A stretch of 64,000 bases of DNA, from positions 186,001 through 250,000 of the forward strand of contig NZ_JBKBHT010000002.1 in assembly GCF_046297595.1 (NCBI RefSeq), in the 5' to 3' direction. The notes under the pieces are model-generated. The model searched no databases. It was not told the origin of the DNA and saw only the letters and a program-made list of their open reading frames with translations. Position 1 is the first letter of the stretch; each line of letters opens with the position of its first letter. A program made the translations under genes and the position numbers. This stretch comes from Ferrovibrio sp046297595 (GTDB lineage: Bacteria > Pseudomonadota > Alphaproteobacteria > Ferrovibrionales > Ferrovibrionaceae). Positions 44,792 through 53,861 of the stretch are shown piece by piece.

Positions 44792-45607
44792 TCAATTCGT
44801 AACCGGCCGCTGCTCGGCAGTGTCCGGTTTGCGATGCTGCTTTTCTTCCGCTTCTTCCAGTAGCGCATCGAAGCGCGCCATGTCAGTCAGCATTTCGGCC
44901 TGGGGCATCCACACCAGCGTACCTTGGTAATGCGGCCCAACCGGCGAATTATACCAATCCATGGCAGGCTCAACACGCTGATAACCATAAGCAGCAGCGA
45001 CGCCCATTTCGACCAGCTTGGTGCTGACAAAGCTGATCGTGTAATCGGCATCCCATTTCGTATAGGCCAATGCCCGTGAAATGCGCGGCAGAATAACGGC
45101 CATGTGGCGTCGCCGGTAATCCGGATGAATCCAGGTGCAACCTGAATACACGACGCGGCCTTTGATCTGAGTCGCACTGGGTGCATTGATGGTGCAGCTT
45201 TCGCCGTCATGGCGCATGCTGGCCGGATCCGCATAGAACAGCTTCAGGCTTTCGATCGCTTCGCCCAGATTACTGTCACTCAGATCGAACATATGAGCGG
45301 CTTGGGTGCTGATGATTTCGCCATCGTCATTACGACCGATCAGCCAGAAGCCCTTGCTCGCATCAATGCCGCTGTAATGAGAGTCGAAAGTCGGCGGCAG
45401 GCCGTACCAGTGTTTGAGGTTCATGCGATTGACTTCGCGCAATAACTCAAAATCGGTGCTGAGTTCCAGGGTAATGCCGCGGTCGCGCGCGGCCTTGTCG
45501 GCGGCGAGGAAGAAATGGCCGAGCTGCTCGCGCGGGCCATGGTTGAGAGTGATCTGGTCGAGAAGACGCCGGGATTTCTGACCAAGACGAGGGTAGTGGA
45601 TAGACAT
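44792..45607 (-). CDS. GNAT-like acyltransferase, substrate unknown
   Basis: A 271-residue protein with a GNAT-like profile: an N-terminal region (LELSTDFELLREVNRMNLKHW), a central strand and loop FWLIGRNDDGEIISTQAAHMF, and a segment GCTWIHPDYRRRHMAVIL with the R-R-x-H-M loop in the acetyl-CoA-binding position. It is larger than simple acetyltransferases and may belong with N-acyltransferases that use acyl-ACP or acyl-CoA. The 3' end converges with the PAS-like gene. A 178-base region to the XRE gene upstream holds a terminator for that gene. Confidence 0.6.
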   Translation of the reverse strand: MSIHYPRLGQKSRRLLDQITLNHGPREQLGHFFLAADKAARDRGITLELSTDFELLREVNRMNLKHWYGLPPTFDSHYSGIDASKGFWLIGRNDDGEIISTQAAHMFDLSDSNLGEAIESLKLFYADPASMRHDGESCTINAPSATQIKGRVVYSGCTWIHPDYRRRHMAVILPRISRALAYTKWDADYTISFVSTKLVEMGVAAAYGYQRVEPAMDWYNSPVGPHYQGTLVWMPQAEMLTDMARFDALLEEAEEKQHRKPDTAEQRPVTN

Positions 45608-45715
45608 GCATGCCTCCGTTGCAGGGTGGTAACGGCGGCGAGTCTACACACTTATGGTTAGTCGGGCAGGGGCAATGCGTGTTGCAGGTTGTGGTAGTAC
45701 CGATGCAGTGCACAA

Positions 45716-45743
45716 AAAACCGGGCCGTTGCCGGCCCGGTTTT
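45716..45743 (-). terminator. Rho-independent terminator downstream of the XRE gene
   Basis: AAAACCGGGCCG and CGGCCCGGTTTT form a perfect 12-bp stem around TTGC. Read on the minus strand the hairpin is followed by TTTTTT and then G. It lies 43 bases beyond the stop of the XRE-type gene at 45787 and would separate it from the acyltransferase-like gene. Confidence 0.85.
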
Positions 45744-45786
45744 GAATGTCAGCGAATGACTGCGCCGTGCGGCGGCGCGCGTAGGA

Positions 45787-46239
45787 TCAGGACTGCACCG
45801 TCTCCGGCTGTTCGTCTTCGCCTTCGGGCTTGCCGCTATAGGAGGCAGCCGCAGCCTTGATTAACTGGAAAATCCGGTCGCGCACCATCGGATCGGTGAT
45901 CTTGCCGAAATTGCGCACCAGCTCGAGCGCCTGACGCCGCGAAACCGGGCTCTTGTCCTGCTCGATCTCGGACACCACCGCATGCTCGGGGCGGGCGGTG
46001 GGCTGCTGTTCGATGCCGGGCATGTCCTCGAAGAAATAGGATGGCGGCACATTCAGAATCTGGGCGAACTGCTGCAACCGGCTGGCGCCGATGCGGTTCA
46101 GGCCCTTTTCGTATTTCTGGATCTGCTGAAAGCTCAATCCAACCGAGGCGCCGAGCCGTTCCTGGCTGAATCCCGCCAGGGTGCGGCAAGCGCGCAGCCG
46201 GGCCCCGACATGCGCGTCGTAAGGGTTCGGTTTACGCAT
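45787..46239 (-). CDS. XRE-family regulator with C-terminal extension
   Basis: A 150-residue regulator. Residues about 9-65 form an XRE helix-turn-helix (GARLRACRTLAGFSQERLGASVGLSFQQIQKYEKGLNRI, with GLSFQQIQKYE as the recognition part), and a C-terminal helical extension follows (RRQALELVRNFGKITDPMVRDRIFQLIKAAA). This layout is very common in Alphaproteobacteria, where several related regulators exist per genome. The start at 46239 follows GGAG; a second ATG lies 12 bases upstream. A terminator lies downstream. Targets unknown. Confidence 0.82.
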   Translation of the reverse strand: MRKPNPYDAHVGARLRACRTLAGFSQERLGASVGLSFQQIQKYEKGLNRIGASRLQQFAQILNVPPSYFFEDMPGIEQQPTARPEHAVVSEIEQDKSPVSRRQALELVRNFGKITDPMVRDRIFQLIKAAAASYSGKPEGEDEQPETVQS

Positions 46240-46763
46240 CGACTTCTCCATCCAAAGTGAGTCAGTACATCCGTTTGATGTAGTGTTTTTACCACCAGTC
46301 GGGCGCGCCTGCTACCCGGTTGCAACTTTAGGCTTGCTCCAAAATCGGGGATATTTCCGGTACTTATACAATATTGGCCCGGCGGGAATCCTCCTGCAAC
46401 GAGAATGGGTTAGGCGGGGAACAACCATGGCGTGGTCCCGGTGGTGCATAGACGGGACGGCGATGCCTGCGGGTGTAAAATTTTGATAACCCATTACCCC
46501 CATCCGGTCTCTTGACCGCGGCTCAGCCTATCGCGAGGGTAGAGCAATCAGGAGGAAACACCGATCAGGGCGCAATGTCGCTACGCCCGGCCCTATGGCC
46601 GGCACCCGGTGTCCAGGAGCCGTTCATGCGTGATGTTTTGCCGCTTGCCCTTCCCGTCGTCATGACCGGGATTGTTTCGCGCCGCTGCCATTCCCTCCTG
46701 TTCTGATCCCTGCCTGATCGCATGATCCGTCGGCCCGGCCGCCGGATGTTCGTGGAGATTCCC
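46240..46763. other. 524-base non-coding region upstream of the chemoreceptor gene
   Basis: No convincing gene was found. The only small feature is a short inverted repeat, CCGGCC-CTAT-GGCCGG at 46587-46602. An AGGAGG-like sequence at about 46551 has no good start codon behind it. The region presumably holds promoters for the XRE gene and the chemoreceptor and possibly a long leader. No recognisable riboswitch was seen. Confidence 0.4.
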
Positions 46764-49076
46764 ATGACTGTTTCGTTTTCCCCTGCCGGCAGCCCGTCTG
46801 CCGATCCCGCCAACGTTGTGCCCGGAAAGGATATGCCTCCGGTCGATGGCCGGTCCGGGCCCATGGCGCGCCTGGGCATCCGTCTGCGCATCGGCATCGG
46901 CTTTGCCATTGCCTTGGCGCTGCTGGCCGTTGTGGCGGCGGCGGCGATCATCGGCGTGCAACGTGGCGGCGATGCCTTCTCCACCTATGACCGTGTCGCC
47001 ACCAATAGCCAACACCTGCAGGAATTCGAACGCGATCTGATCGACCTGCGCCGCAACCTGCTGCTGTTCATCGAGCGCGATGACCCGCGCGGCCTGCTGG
47101 GCACGCGCCGACTGGAACCGAAAATGACGGAAAGCCTGGCCGGCATGCTGGGAACGGCGCGCGATCCGCAGCGCAAGGCGCTGTTCGGCGAGATCGAGCC
47201 GCTGCTGAAGAAAGTATTCGGCAATCTCGCCCTGGCGCTCGATGCGCGCAACATGCTGAAAGAGATCAACGGCAGCCAGCTTGAGGTCTATGGTCCGCGC
47301 GCGCGCGAAAGCCTGATGCAGCTCGTGCGCGCGGCGATCCGCCAGAACAAGCTCGCCACCGCCACCGAAGCCGGACTGGTGCTGGATGCGTTTTCCGAGA
47401 TTCGTATCGCCGCAACACGCTTCGTCGGTCAGGGCGACATGGCCATGGCCGCCGAGGCGCGCGGCAAGGTCGGCGTCTTCGTCGACATGATCACCGACCT
47501 GAAGAACCAGCTCGACAACGAGGAGCAGGCCAAGCTGGCGGCCGACGCGGAATTGTTCGCCAAGCAATACGAGGCCGGCATCCTCAATGCAGCCACGGCG
47601 GCCGGCGATATCAACCGTCTGATCTATCAGGAGATGGAAGCCGATATCGCCCAGATCACCGAGCGGCTGGAGAAGATCAGGACCGGCCAGACGGCCATGC
47701 TGGTCTCCGAACGCGAAGCCGCCACCGCCGCCTTTGCCGCCACGTCCATCGCCGTGCTGGTGGTGTCGCTGGTCGCCTTTGCCGTGGGCCTGCTGTTCGC
47801 ATGGCTGATCGGCCGGGGCATTGCCAACCCGATCGCGGCGCTGACCGAAGCCATGACCGTTCTGGCCCGGGGCGATTACGGGATCAGCGTGCCCGGGCTG
47901 GCACGCGGCGACGAGATCGGCCGTATGGCTGCGGCGGTGGCCGTATTCAAGCAAAATGGCGAGGAAAACCGGCGCCTGCGCGATGCCGTGGAGGCCGAGC
48001 GTCAGGCGGCCGAACGCAGACGTGCCGAACAGGATGAATTGCTGGATCATGCCGTCGGCGAAATCGTCGCGGCCGCGGCCAATGGCGATCTGGCCCAGCG
48101 CATCGATACCGCCCCGCTCAACGGCGTGGCCGTACGCCTGGGCGATGGCGTCAATTGCCTGCTCGATGCCATCGGCGGTGCGATCGATGCTGTCGGCGGC
48201 GTCCTGTCGGGCCTTGCCGCTGGCGACCTGACGCGGCGCGTCGAGGGCGAATATCATGGCGTGTTCGCCAAGCTGCAGGGCGACGTGAACATGGCGGGCA
48301 ATACGCTGGCCGAGGCGATGAAGCACATCGCCGAGAATGCCAATGCGGTGCGCGATGCCTCGGCCGAGATATCGACCGGCAGCCAGGACCTGGCGCAGCG
48401 TACGGAAAGCCAGGCGGCGGCACTGGAGCAGACGGCGGCCTCGATGCACGAGGTGACGGCGACGGTGAAGCAGAATGCTGACAACGCCCAGGCCGCTAAC
48501 CAGCTGGCGACAGTGGCGCGCGACACCGCTGCGTCGGGCGGCACAATCGTGCAGCAGGCAGTGACGGCTATGGGCCAGATCGAAGCCAGCTCGCAGAAGA
48601 TTGTCGATATCGTGTCGCTGATCGACGAGATCGCCTTCCAGACCAACCTGCTGGCACTGAACGCAAGCGTGGAGGCCGCGCGCGCGGGAGAGGCCGGCAA
48701 GGGTTTCGCTGTTGTCGCTCAGGAAGTGCGTGCGCTGGCACAACGCAGCGCCAATGCCAGTAAGGACATCAAGACACTGATTGCGGAATCCAACGCGCAG
48801 GTGCGGTCAGGCGCGTCGCTCGTGAACCAGGCCGGTGCCTCGCTGACCGAGATCGTCAGCGCGGTGAAGAAGGTGAGCGACATCGTGGCCGAGATCGCGG
48901 CGGCATCCGCCGAACAGGCGCGCGGCCTGGAAGAGGTGAACGGCGCCGTGGTCAACATGGACGAGATGACCCAGCGCAACGGCGCTCTGGTCGAGCAGAC
49001 CAATGCCTCGGCGCAGACGCTGGCCAACCAGTCCGACGCCCTGGCCGGGCTGCTGGCCCGCTTCCGCATCGCCTGA
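46764..49076 (+). CDS. Methyl-accepting chemotaxis protein
   Basis: A 770-residue transmembrane chemoreceptor. Membrane segment 1 (about 42-64) is followed by a long helical periplasmic sensor domain (about 65-330, with coiled-coil-like Glu/Arg repeats), membrane segment 2, a HAMP domain (RGIANPIAALTEAMTVLARGDYG) and a second HAMP-like repeat (GGVLSGLAAGDLTRRV), and the signalling domain with the hairpin tip EIAFQTNLLALNASVEAARAGEAGKGFAVVAQEVRAL (core LLALNASVEAARAGEAGKG). It should report a ligand to CheA. No che gene is adjacent. The start at 46764 follows GGAG; upstream in-frame starts exist. Confidence 0.92.
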   Translation: MTVSFSPAGSPSADPANVVPGKDMPPVDGRSGPMARLGIRLRIGIGFAIALALLAVVAAAAIIGVQRGGDAFSTYDRVATNSQHLQEFERDLIDLRRNLLLFIERDDPRGLLGTRRLEPKMTESLAGMLGTARDPQRKALFGEIEPLLKKVFGNLALALDARNMLKEINGSQLEVYGPRARESLMQLVRAAIRQNKLATATEAGLVLDAFSEIRIAATRFVGQGDMAMAAEARGKVGVFVDMITDLKNQLDNEEQAKLAADAELFAKQYEAGILNAATAAGDINRLIYQEMEADIAQITERLEKIRTGQTAMLVSEREAATAAFAATSIAVLVVSLVAFAVGLLFAWLIGRGIANPIAALTEAMTVLARGDYGISVPGLARGDEIGRMAAAVAVFKQNGEENRRLRDAVEAERQAAERRRAEQDELLDHAVGEIVAAAANGDLAQRIDTAPLNGVAVRLGDGVNCLLDAIGGAIDAVGGVLSGLAAGDLTRRVEGEYHGVFAKLQGDVNMAGNTLAEAMKHIAENANAVRDASAEISTGSQDLAQRTESQAAALEQTAASMHEVTATVKQNADNAQAANQLATVARDTAASGGTIVQQAVTAMGQIEASSQKIVDIVSLIDEIAFQTNLLALNASVEAARAGEAGKGFAVVAQEVRALAQRSANASKDIKTLIAESNAQVRSGASLVNQAGASLTEIVSAVKKVSDIVAEIAAASAEQARGLEEVNGAVVNMDEMTQRNGALVEQTNASAQTLANQSDALAGLLARFRIA

Positions 49077-49093
49077 CCGACAGACCTATTATG

Positions 49094-49122
49094 GGCCGGC
49101 GTGCCTGCGGAGCGCGCCGGCC
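49094..49122 (+). terminator. Possible terminator after the chemoreceptor gene
   Basis: GGCCGGCG (49094-49101) pairs with CGCCGGCC (49115-49122), extended by TGC/GCG to an 11-bp stem with a 7-base loop. There is no T tract behind it, so intrinsic termination would be weak; it lies 18 bases beyond the gene's stop. Confidence 0.4.
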
Positions 49123-49352
49123 AGCGGGATGGATTGCTGTTGCCGGCCGCCGCCGCCATTTCCCCGAATGATCCGGGAAACGGGCCGGATACCCCGTACT
49201 ATCGTCTAAGACATGGTAAACGCAGAAGAATTGATCTTTATCGAGTTCTAGTTTAATTCTTTCCGCTGAATACAGGTGCAATCAGCGACCTATCAGAAAA
49301 GCGGTATTTTTTCTGTTTTTCACTCGCCAAAAAAGAGCAATGCCACTAGTCT

Positions 49353-49436
49353 GGACTCGTTAAGCGAGTCCGGCGGTCTGTAAACAAAGGACTTTTTGCT
49401 CGCATATCGGGTAGTGGCAACCTCAGTAGACTGAGG
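49353..49436. ncRNA. AT-rich intergenic stretch with two hairpins; possible small RNA
   Basis: GGACTCG-TTAAG-CGAGTCC (49353-49371) and CCTCAG-TAGA-CTGAGG (49421-49436) are perfect stem-loops within an unusually AT-rich part of the 478-base region between the chemoreceptor (49076) and the gene at 49555. No open frame of note covers it, and no known family was recognised. It could be a small RNA or structured leader of the 49555 gene, or simply inert. Confidence 0.25.
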
Positions 49437-49554
49437 AGCCGCTATCGAGCTGAACGGTTAATGGCTCCGGTGAATCAAGGAAACTTTTCCCTCATTCTTG
49501 TCCCACCTGCCTCGCGCCCCACTCCTGCCCAGCAGCAGTCCGGCGAGAGACGGC

Positions 49555-50034
49555 ATGACGGCTGACGCCGAAACCGTGGCAGAACGGCTTCGCCGCGTTC
49601 TCGCGCTGCTGCAGGCAACGCCCCTGCCGCCGGATCTGGTCGATAATCCCGGTCGCACCGGCCAGTGGCTCGTGACCCTACAGAACCTGCAGCAATGCCT
49701 GGCCGTGTTGCGCGGCGACAGCCGCCTGCCCGATGGCAGGCCGATGGAAAGTCGCGGTGAACGCCTGACCCGCGTTTTCAACCGCATGATCGCTGGCCTG
49801 CCGATAGGCTGCCTGGTCGAGTTGTCGCCGGTGATCAAGCTTGGTCTGCTGCGCCCGCTGGTGCAGGACCTGGATGCCATGGAACGCCGATTGCGGGGGA
49901 ATCCGGTCCACGAGGTGGCCACGCTGGGCGCCTGGCTATCAGAATACCGGAGTGCCCTGGCCGAAATGGCCGCCCAGCATGTGGCGCCGGATCCCCCCGC
50001 GGAATGGCGGCCGCCTGAAGCCGTGCCGGTCTGA
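49555..50034 (+). CDS. Hypothetical protein
   Basis: A 159-residue soluble protein not recognised. It looks mostly helical, with amphipathic segments (ERLRRVLALLQAT, GQWLVTLQNLQQCLAVLRGD, IKLGLLRPLVQDLDAMERRLR), and has a Pro-rich tail. No cysteine motif, signal or membrane segment that would suggest function. The start at 49555 follows GAGAG at 6 bases. It lies between the chemoreceptor and the his cluster, 177 bases before hisB. Confidence 0.55.
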   Translation: MTADAETVAERLRRVLALLQATPLPPDLVDNPGRTGQWLVTLQNLQQCLAVLRGDSRLPDGRPMESRGERLTRVFNRMIAGLPIGCLVELSPVIKLGLLRPLVQDLDAMERRLRGNPVHEVATLGAWLSEYRSALAEMAAQHVAPDPPAEWRPPEAVPV

Positions 50035-50211
50035 AGCAGTTCGCGGGTTAGGCCGCGGTTCCAGGCCCTTCCCCGGGCAAAGCTGCCTAGCCACCCCCGC
50101 CGGTTCCTGCTATACCGCGCCCGTCCGCGTTTGCCGGCCTGCATCAGGTCCGATCCCGCCTGGTTGACGCGCGTTGCTGTCGTTGCCGTATCAGTGCAAG
50201 GAGAGTGCCCC

Positions 50212-50805
50212 ATGGCCGCACGCCAGGCCAGCATTGCCCGGAAAACCAAGGAAACCGAGATCGCGGTCAAGCTCGATCTCGATGGGACCGGTGTTTACAA
50301 CATCTCCACCGGCGTCGGTTTCCTCGACCATATGCTGGAGCAACTCTCCCGCCACAGCCTGATCGACCTCGATGTGAAGGCTAAGGGCGACATTCATATC
50401 GATTTCCATCACCTAACCGAGGATACCGGCATCGCCATCGGGCAGGCCGTCGCCAAAGCCCTGGGCGAACGCGCCGGCATCCAACGTTACGGCGATGCCC
50501 TGATCCCGATGGACGAGACGCTCACCCGCGTCGCGCTCGACGTGTCGAACCGTCCGTACCTGATCTGGAAGGTGAATTTCACCCGGCCGAAGCTGGGCGA
50601 CATGGATACCGAATTGTTCAAGGAATGGTTCCAGGCCTTCGCGCAGAATGCCGGCATCACCCTGCATGTCGAGAATCTGTACGGCGAGAACAACCACCAT
50701 ATCGTCGAGACCTGCTACAAGGGCCTCGCCCGTGCCCTGCGCGCCGCCTTCACGGTGGATCCGCGCAGTCCGCATGCGGTGCCGTCCACCAAAGGCACGC
50801 TGTAA
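50212..50805 (+). CDS. hisB: Imidazoleglycerol-phosphate dehydratase HisB
   Basis: A 197-residue monofunctional HisB that dehydrates imidazoleglycerol phosphate to imidazoleacetol phosphate in histidine synthesis. The manganese-binding repeats appear in GVGFLDHMLEQLSRHS, HIDFHHLTEDTGIAIG and ENNHHIVETCYKGLARAL. The ATG at 50212 follows AAGGAGAG at an ideal distance. It opens the cluster hisB-DUF2628-hisH-GNAT-hisA. Confidence 0.97.
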   Translation: MAARQASIARKTKETEIAVKLDLDGTGVYNISTGVGFLDHMLEQLSRHSLIDLDVKAKGDIHIDFHHLTEDTGIAIGQAVAKALGERAGIQRYGDALIPMDETLTRVALDVSNRPYLIWKVNFTRPKLGDMDTELFKEWFQAFAQNAGITLHVENLYGENNHHIVETCYKGLARALRAAFTVDPRSPHAVPSTKGTL

Positions 50806-50817
50806 AGCGGGGCAATC

Positions 50818-51279
50818 ATGCGTTTTTTCACCTTGCATGAGCGCCCCGGCCCAACCGGCGGCGATCCGCAGGTCGTGGCCGTGGCCAGCGGCTTTTCCTG
50901 GTGGGCGGCGATCATGCCGCCGCTCTGGCTGCTGCGCCATCGCCTCTGGCTTGGCTTGATCGGCTACCTGCTGCTCAGCATGCTTTGGGGCGTCGCTCTG
51001 GAACTCGGCGACATCGCCGAACCGGCCGCAACCGTGCTGGCGCTGGGGCTGAGTTTCCTGATCGGCGCCATGGCGGCGGATTACCGGCGCTGGACCTTGA
51101 CCCGCCGGGGCTGGCGCTTTGTGGATGTGCAGCGCGCCGAGGATGCCGCCGAGGCCGAGGAGCGTTATATCCGCGGCCGCGCGGCGCCCGTCACGCCGAC
51201 ACAGACCGGTGCGGCAACCGCACCGGTTCGTATCCTGCTGCCGCAGCAGCAGACCGACGCATTCCCGAGGCTGGTGTGA
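50818..51279 (+). CDS. DUF2628 family membrane protein
   Basis: A 153-residue protein with the DUF2628 pattern: an N-terminal soluble part (VVAVASGFSWWAAIMPPLWLLRHRLW) leading into two or three membrane segments (about 20-85), then a cytoplasmic tail with WRFVDVQRAEDAAEAEERYI. DUF2628 genes often sit between hisB and hisH in Rhodospirillales and relatives; the function is unknown. It is 12 bases downstream of hisB, and its TGA shares a base with the hisH ATG. Confidence 0.8.
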   Translation: MRFFTLHERPGPTGGDPQVVAVASGFSWWAAIMPPLWLLRHRLWLGLIGYLLLSMLWGVALELGDIAEPAATVLALGLSFLIGAMAADYRRWTLTRRGWRFVDVQRAEDAAEAEERYIRGRAAPVTPTQTGAATAPVRILLPQQQTDAFPRLV

Positions 51280-51923
51280 TGAAGCTGTCCCTGATCGATT
51301 ACGGCTCGGGCAATCTGCGGTCGGCGGCCAAGGCGATCCAGCGCGCCGCCGATGAAAACGGCATCGCGCTCGACCTTGCCGTCACCGCCGATACAAAAAC
51401 GGTCGCGGCGGCCGATGCCATCGTATTGCCCGGCGTGGGCGCCTTCGCCGACTGCTATCGCGGCCTGAGCAGCTTGCCGGACATGATCGAGACGCTGAAC
51501 GAGCAGGTGATCAAGGGCGGCAAGCCGTTCCTGGGCATCTGCGTCGGTATGCAGCTGATGGCCACGGTCGGCCGCGAACATGGCGAGCATAAGGGGCTGG
51601 GCTGGATCGACGGTGCAGTGGAATTGCTCAAGCCTTCGGATGCCGCGCTGAAAGTGCCGCATATGGGCTGGAACCAGCTGCGCCTGCTGCGGCCGCAGCA
51701 TCCGGTGCTGGCCGGCATCAAAACCGGCGATCATGCGTACTTCGTGCACAGCTATCACCTGCTGCCGAACGATTCCGCAGTGGTGCTGGCCGAGGCCGAG
51801 TACGGCGGCGCGGTGGTGGCCGCCATCGGGCGCGACAACATGGTGGGCACGCAGTTCCATCCCGAAAAAAGCCAGGCCACAGGCCTGCGCCTGCTGGCGA
51901 ACTTCCTGCGGTGGCGGCCATGA
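51279..51923 (+). CDS. hisH: Imidazole glycerol phosphate synthase glutaminase subunit HisH
   Basis: A 214-residue class I glutamine amidotransferase that feeds ammonia to HisF. The nucleophile Cys is in FLGICVGMQLM and the catalytic His-x-Glu in GTQFHPEKSQ. It starts at 51279 within a TGATG overlap with the DUF2628 gene. Its partner hisF lies more than 8 kb downstream rather than next to it. Confidence 0.96.
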   Translation: MKLSLIDYGSGNLRSAAKAIQRAADENGIALDLAVTADTKTVAAADAIVLPGVGAFADCYRGLSSLPDMIETLNEQVIKGGKPFLGICVGMQLMATVGREHGEHKGLGWIDGAVELLKPSDAALKVPHMGWNQLRLLRPQHPVLAGIKTGDHAYFVHSYHLLPNDSAVVLAEAEYGGAVVAAIGRDNMVGTQFHPEKSQATGLRLLANFLRWRP

Positions 51924-52498
51924 GCGGCAAGTACGAGGAAGAGCGCGCCATGACCATGAAGCTGCAGCAGATCAAGCCAAACGCAGTGGTCGAGAAGGTG
52001 GTCGCTCTGGGCGACGACGAGATCGACGAACTGTGCGAGGCGGCCGAGAAGGCGATCATCGATGGCAATGGCTTCGGCTGGTTGAAGGTGCCGGCGCGCC
52101 GCGTGCTGGAAAGCTATTGGCGTGGCGTGCTGCTGATGCCGCAGCGCGATCTGCTGGTGGCGCGGCTGGACGGCGCCATTGTCGGTTCGGCGCAGTTGCT
52201 GCGCCCGCCCCCCAACAACGAGGCGCAGGCCCATTCCGCCACGCTGACCACCTTCTTCATCGCGCCCTGGGCGCGGGGCCATGGCCTGGCGCGCGGGCTG
52301 ATCCGCGTGCTGGAGGATATTGCCCGCGAGGCTGGTTTCCGCCAGATCGATCTCGATTTCCGCGCCAGCCAGACGGCGGCGATCCAACTCTGCGAGCAGG
52401 CCGGATACAAACGCTGGGGCACCAAGCCGCGTTACGCCTATGTGGACGGTGCTTATGTCGACGGTTATTTCTATACCAAGGCTCTGATCACCGAATGA
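51920..52498 (+). CDS. GNAT N-acetyltransferase in the his cluster
   Basis: A 192-residue GNAT protein. The acetyl-CoA-binding region is LTTFFIAPWARGHGLARGLIRVLED (loop RGHGLA), and DFRASQTAAIQLCEQAGYKRWG matches the C-terminal part of the fold. Its position between hisH and hisA, with 4-base overlaps on both sides, is seen in several Rhodospirillales genomes; a link to histidine metabolism is plausible but unproven. The start was set at 51920 (ATGA); an ATG at 51950 behind a GAGGAAGAG site is an alternative. Confidence 0.75.
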   Translation: MSGKYEEERAMTMKLQQIKPNAVVEKVVALGDDEIDELCEAAEKAIIDGNGFGWLKVPARRVLESYWRGVLLMPQRDLLVARLDGAIVGSAQLLRPPPNNEAQAHSATLTTFFIAPWARGHGLARGLIRVLEDIAREAGFRQIDLDFRASQTAAIQLCEQAGYKRWGTKPRYAYVDGAYVDGYFYTKALITE

Positions 52499-53232
52499 GC
52501 GCACTCAATCTTTATCCCGCCATCGATCTCAAGAATGGCGAATGTGTCCGCCTGCAGCAGGGCGACATGGCGCGCGTCACGGTGTTCAATCGCGACCCGG
52601 CCGCCCAGGCGAAGCAGTGGCAGGATGCGGGCTTTCGGTATCTGCATCTCGTCGATCTGGATGGCGCCTTCGCCGGAAAGCCAGCCAATGCCGAGGCCGT
52701 GAAGGCAATCCGCAAGGCGGTCACGCTGCCGATCCAACTCGGCGGCGGCATCCGCGACGAAACGACCATCGAGAACTGGCTCGATGCCGGCATCACCCGC
52801 GTGATCCTCGGCACCATCGCCGTGCGCAATCCCGATCTGGTGAAGGCGGCAGCGAAACGCTGGCCCGGGCGCGTTGTGGTTGGCATCGATGCGCGGTCGG
52901 GCCGCGTGGCGGTGGAAGGCTGGGCCGAGGCCAGCGACCTGGACGCTATCGACTTGGCGAAGAAATTCGTCGATGCCGGCGTGGCCGCCATCGTCTACAC
53001 CGATATCGACCGCGACGGCCTGCTGAAAGGTGTGAATGTCGCCGCCACTGCGGCAATGGCGCGTGCCGTGCCGATCCCGGTGATCGCTTCGGGGGGGCTG
53101 GCCGGGATCGAGGATGTGATCGCGCTGAAGAAAGAGGCCGCTAATGGCGCCGCCATCGATGGCGCCATTCTGGGTCGCGCGCTTTATGATGGCCGTATCG
53201 ATCCGGCCGCCGCGCTGAAGGAAGCGGCCTAG
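52495..53232 (+). CDS. hisA: 1-(5-phosphoribosyl)-5-[(5-phosphoribosylamino)methylideneamino] imidazole-4-carboxamide isomerase HisA
   Basis: A 245-residue TIM-barrel isomerase converting ProFAR to PRFAR. Catalytic Asp residues are in YPAIDLKNGECVRLQQGD and YTDIDRDGLLKGVN, and the phosphate loops LGGGIRD and ASGGL are intact. It overlaps the GNAT gene by 4 bases and the convergent tetR gene by 4 bases. hisF would be expected to follow directly but lies about 7.1 kb away. Confidence 0.96.
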   Translation: MSALNLYPAIDLKNGECVRLQQGDMARVTVFNRDPAAQAKQWQDAGFRYLHLVDLDGAFAGKPANAEAVKAIRKAVTLPIQLGGGIRDETTIENWLDAGITRVILGTIAVRNPDLVKAAAKRWPGRVVVGIDARSGRVAVEGWAEASDLDAIDLAKKFVDAGVAAIVYTDIDRDGLLKGVNVAATAAMARAVPIPVIASGGLAGIEDVIALKKEAANGAAIDGAILGRALYDGRIDPAAALKEAA

Positions 53233-53837
53233 GCCGCTTTCGGCAGGGCCGCGTCGAGTATCGCGCCCGCCGCCGTGGCGGCGTGATCGGCCATCGCCGG
53301 CTGCCGCGTCACCATCGCGGCGACAATCGCGCCATCCATCAGAAGGCCGATCTGATGCGCCAGCGCATCGGGGGCATTGATGCCGGCGTCACGCGCCAGG
53401 CGGCCGAAAAACTCCAGCACCGCGCCTTTATGCTGCAGCGTCAGGCCGCGCAGCTTGCTCTCGCCCTTGTCATGCTCGGCCACGGCATTGATGAAAGCGC
53501 AGCCGAAATAATCCTCGCGCTCGAACCAGCTGCGTAAAACCGGGAACACGGCTTTCAGCTTTTGCGCCGGCGTGTTGCCCGCGGCTTCGACGGCGGCGAA
53601 GAACCAGTCGCGCCATTCTTCGCCTTCGCGTTCCAGCACGGCGTAGAGCAGGCCTTCCTTCGAGCCGAAGCGGTTATACAGTGTCATCCGCGCCACGCCG
53701 GATTCTGCGATGATGCGGTCGATGCCGGTGGCATGGATGCCATCGCGGCAGAACAGCAGCTTGGCGGTGCTCAGCAGACGTTCGGTCGGCTGGGCATTGC
53801 CATCGGTCTCGGTTACGGGGGCGGGCTGGGTCTGCAT
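53229..53837 (-). CDS. TetR/AcrR-family regulator
   Basis: A 202-residue repressor. The N-terminal helix-turn-helix (LLSTAKLLFCRDGIHATGIDRIIAESGVARMTLYNRFGSKEGLLYAVL; recognition region ARMTLYNRFGSKEGLL) is followed by a ligand-binding C-terminal domain (about 80-195). It converges on hisA with a 4-base overlap and is divergent from the ABC importer operon. A 14-base element just upstream recurs before that operon, so it probably controls both. Confidence 0.85.
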   Translation of the reverse strand: MQTQPAPVTETDGNAQPTERLLSTAKLLFCRDGIHATGIDRIIAESGVARMTLYNRFGSKEGLLYAVLEREGEEWRDWFFAAVEAAGNTPAQKLKAVFPVLRSWFEREDYFGCAFINAVAEHDKGESKLRGLTLQHKGAVLEFFGRLARDAGINAPDALAHQIGLLMDGAIVAAMVTRQPAMADHAATAAGAILDAALPKAA

Positions 53838-53861
53838 GATGCTCTGAGAAGACTCTGAACG

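Noticed and set aside
46240..46763. Possible riboswitch or leader peptide before the chemoreceptor gene
   Set aside because: No known riboswitch motif was recognised and the AGGAGG-like site has no suitable start codon.
46593..48743. 716-codon open frame opposite the chemoreceptor gene
   Set aside because: No recognisable domain, and the opposite strand encodes a clear chemoreceptor.
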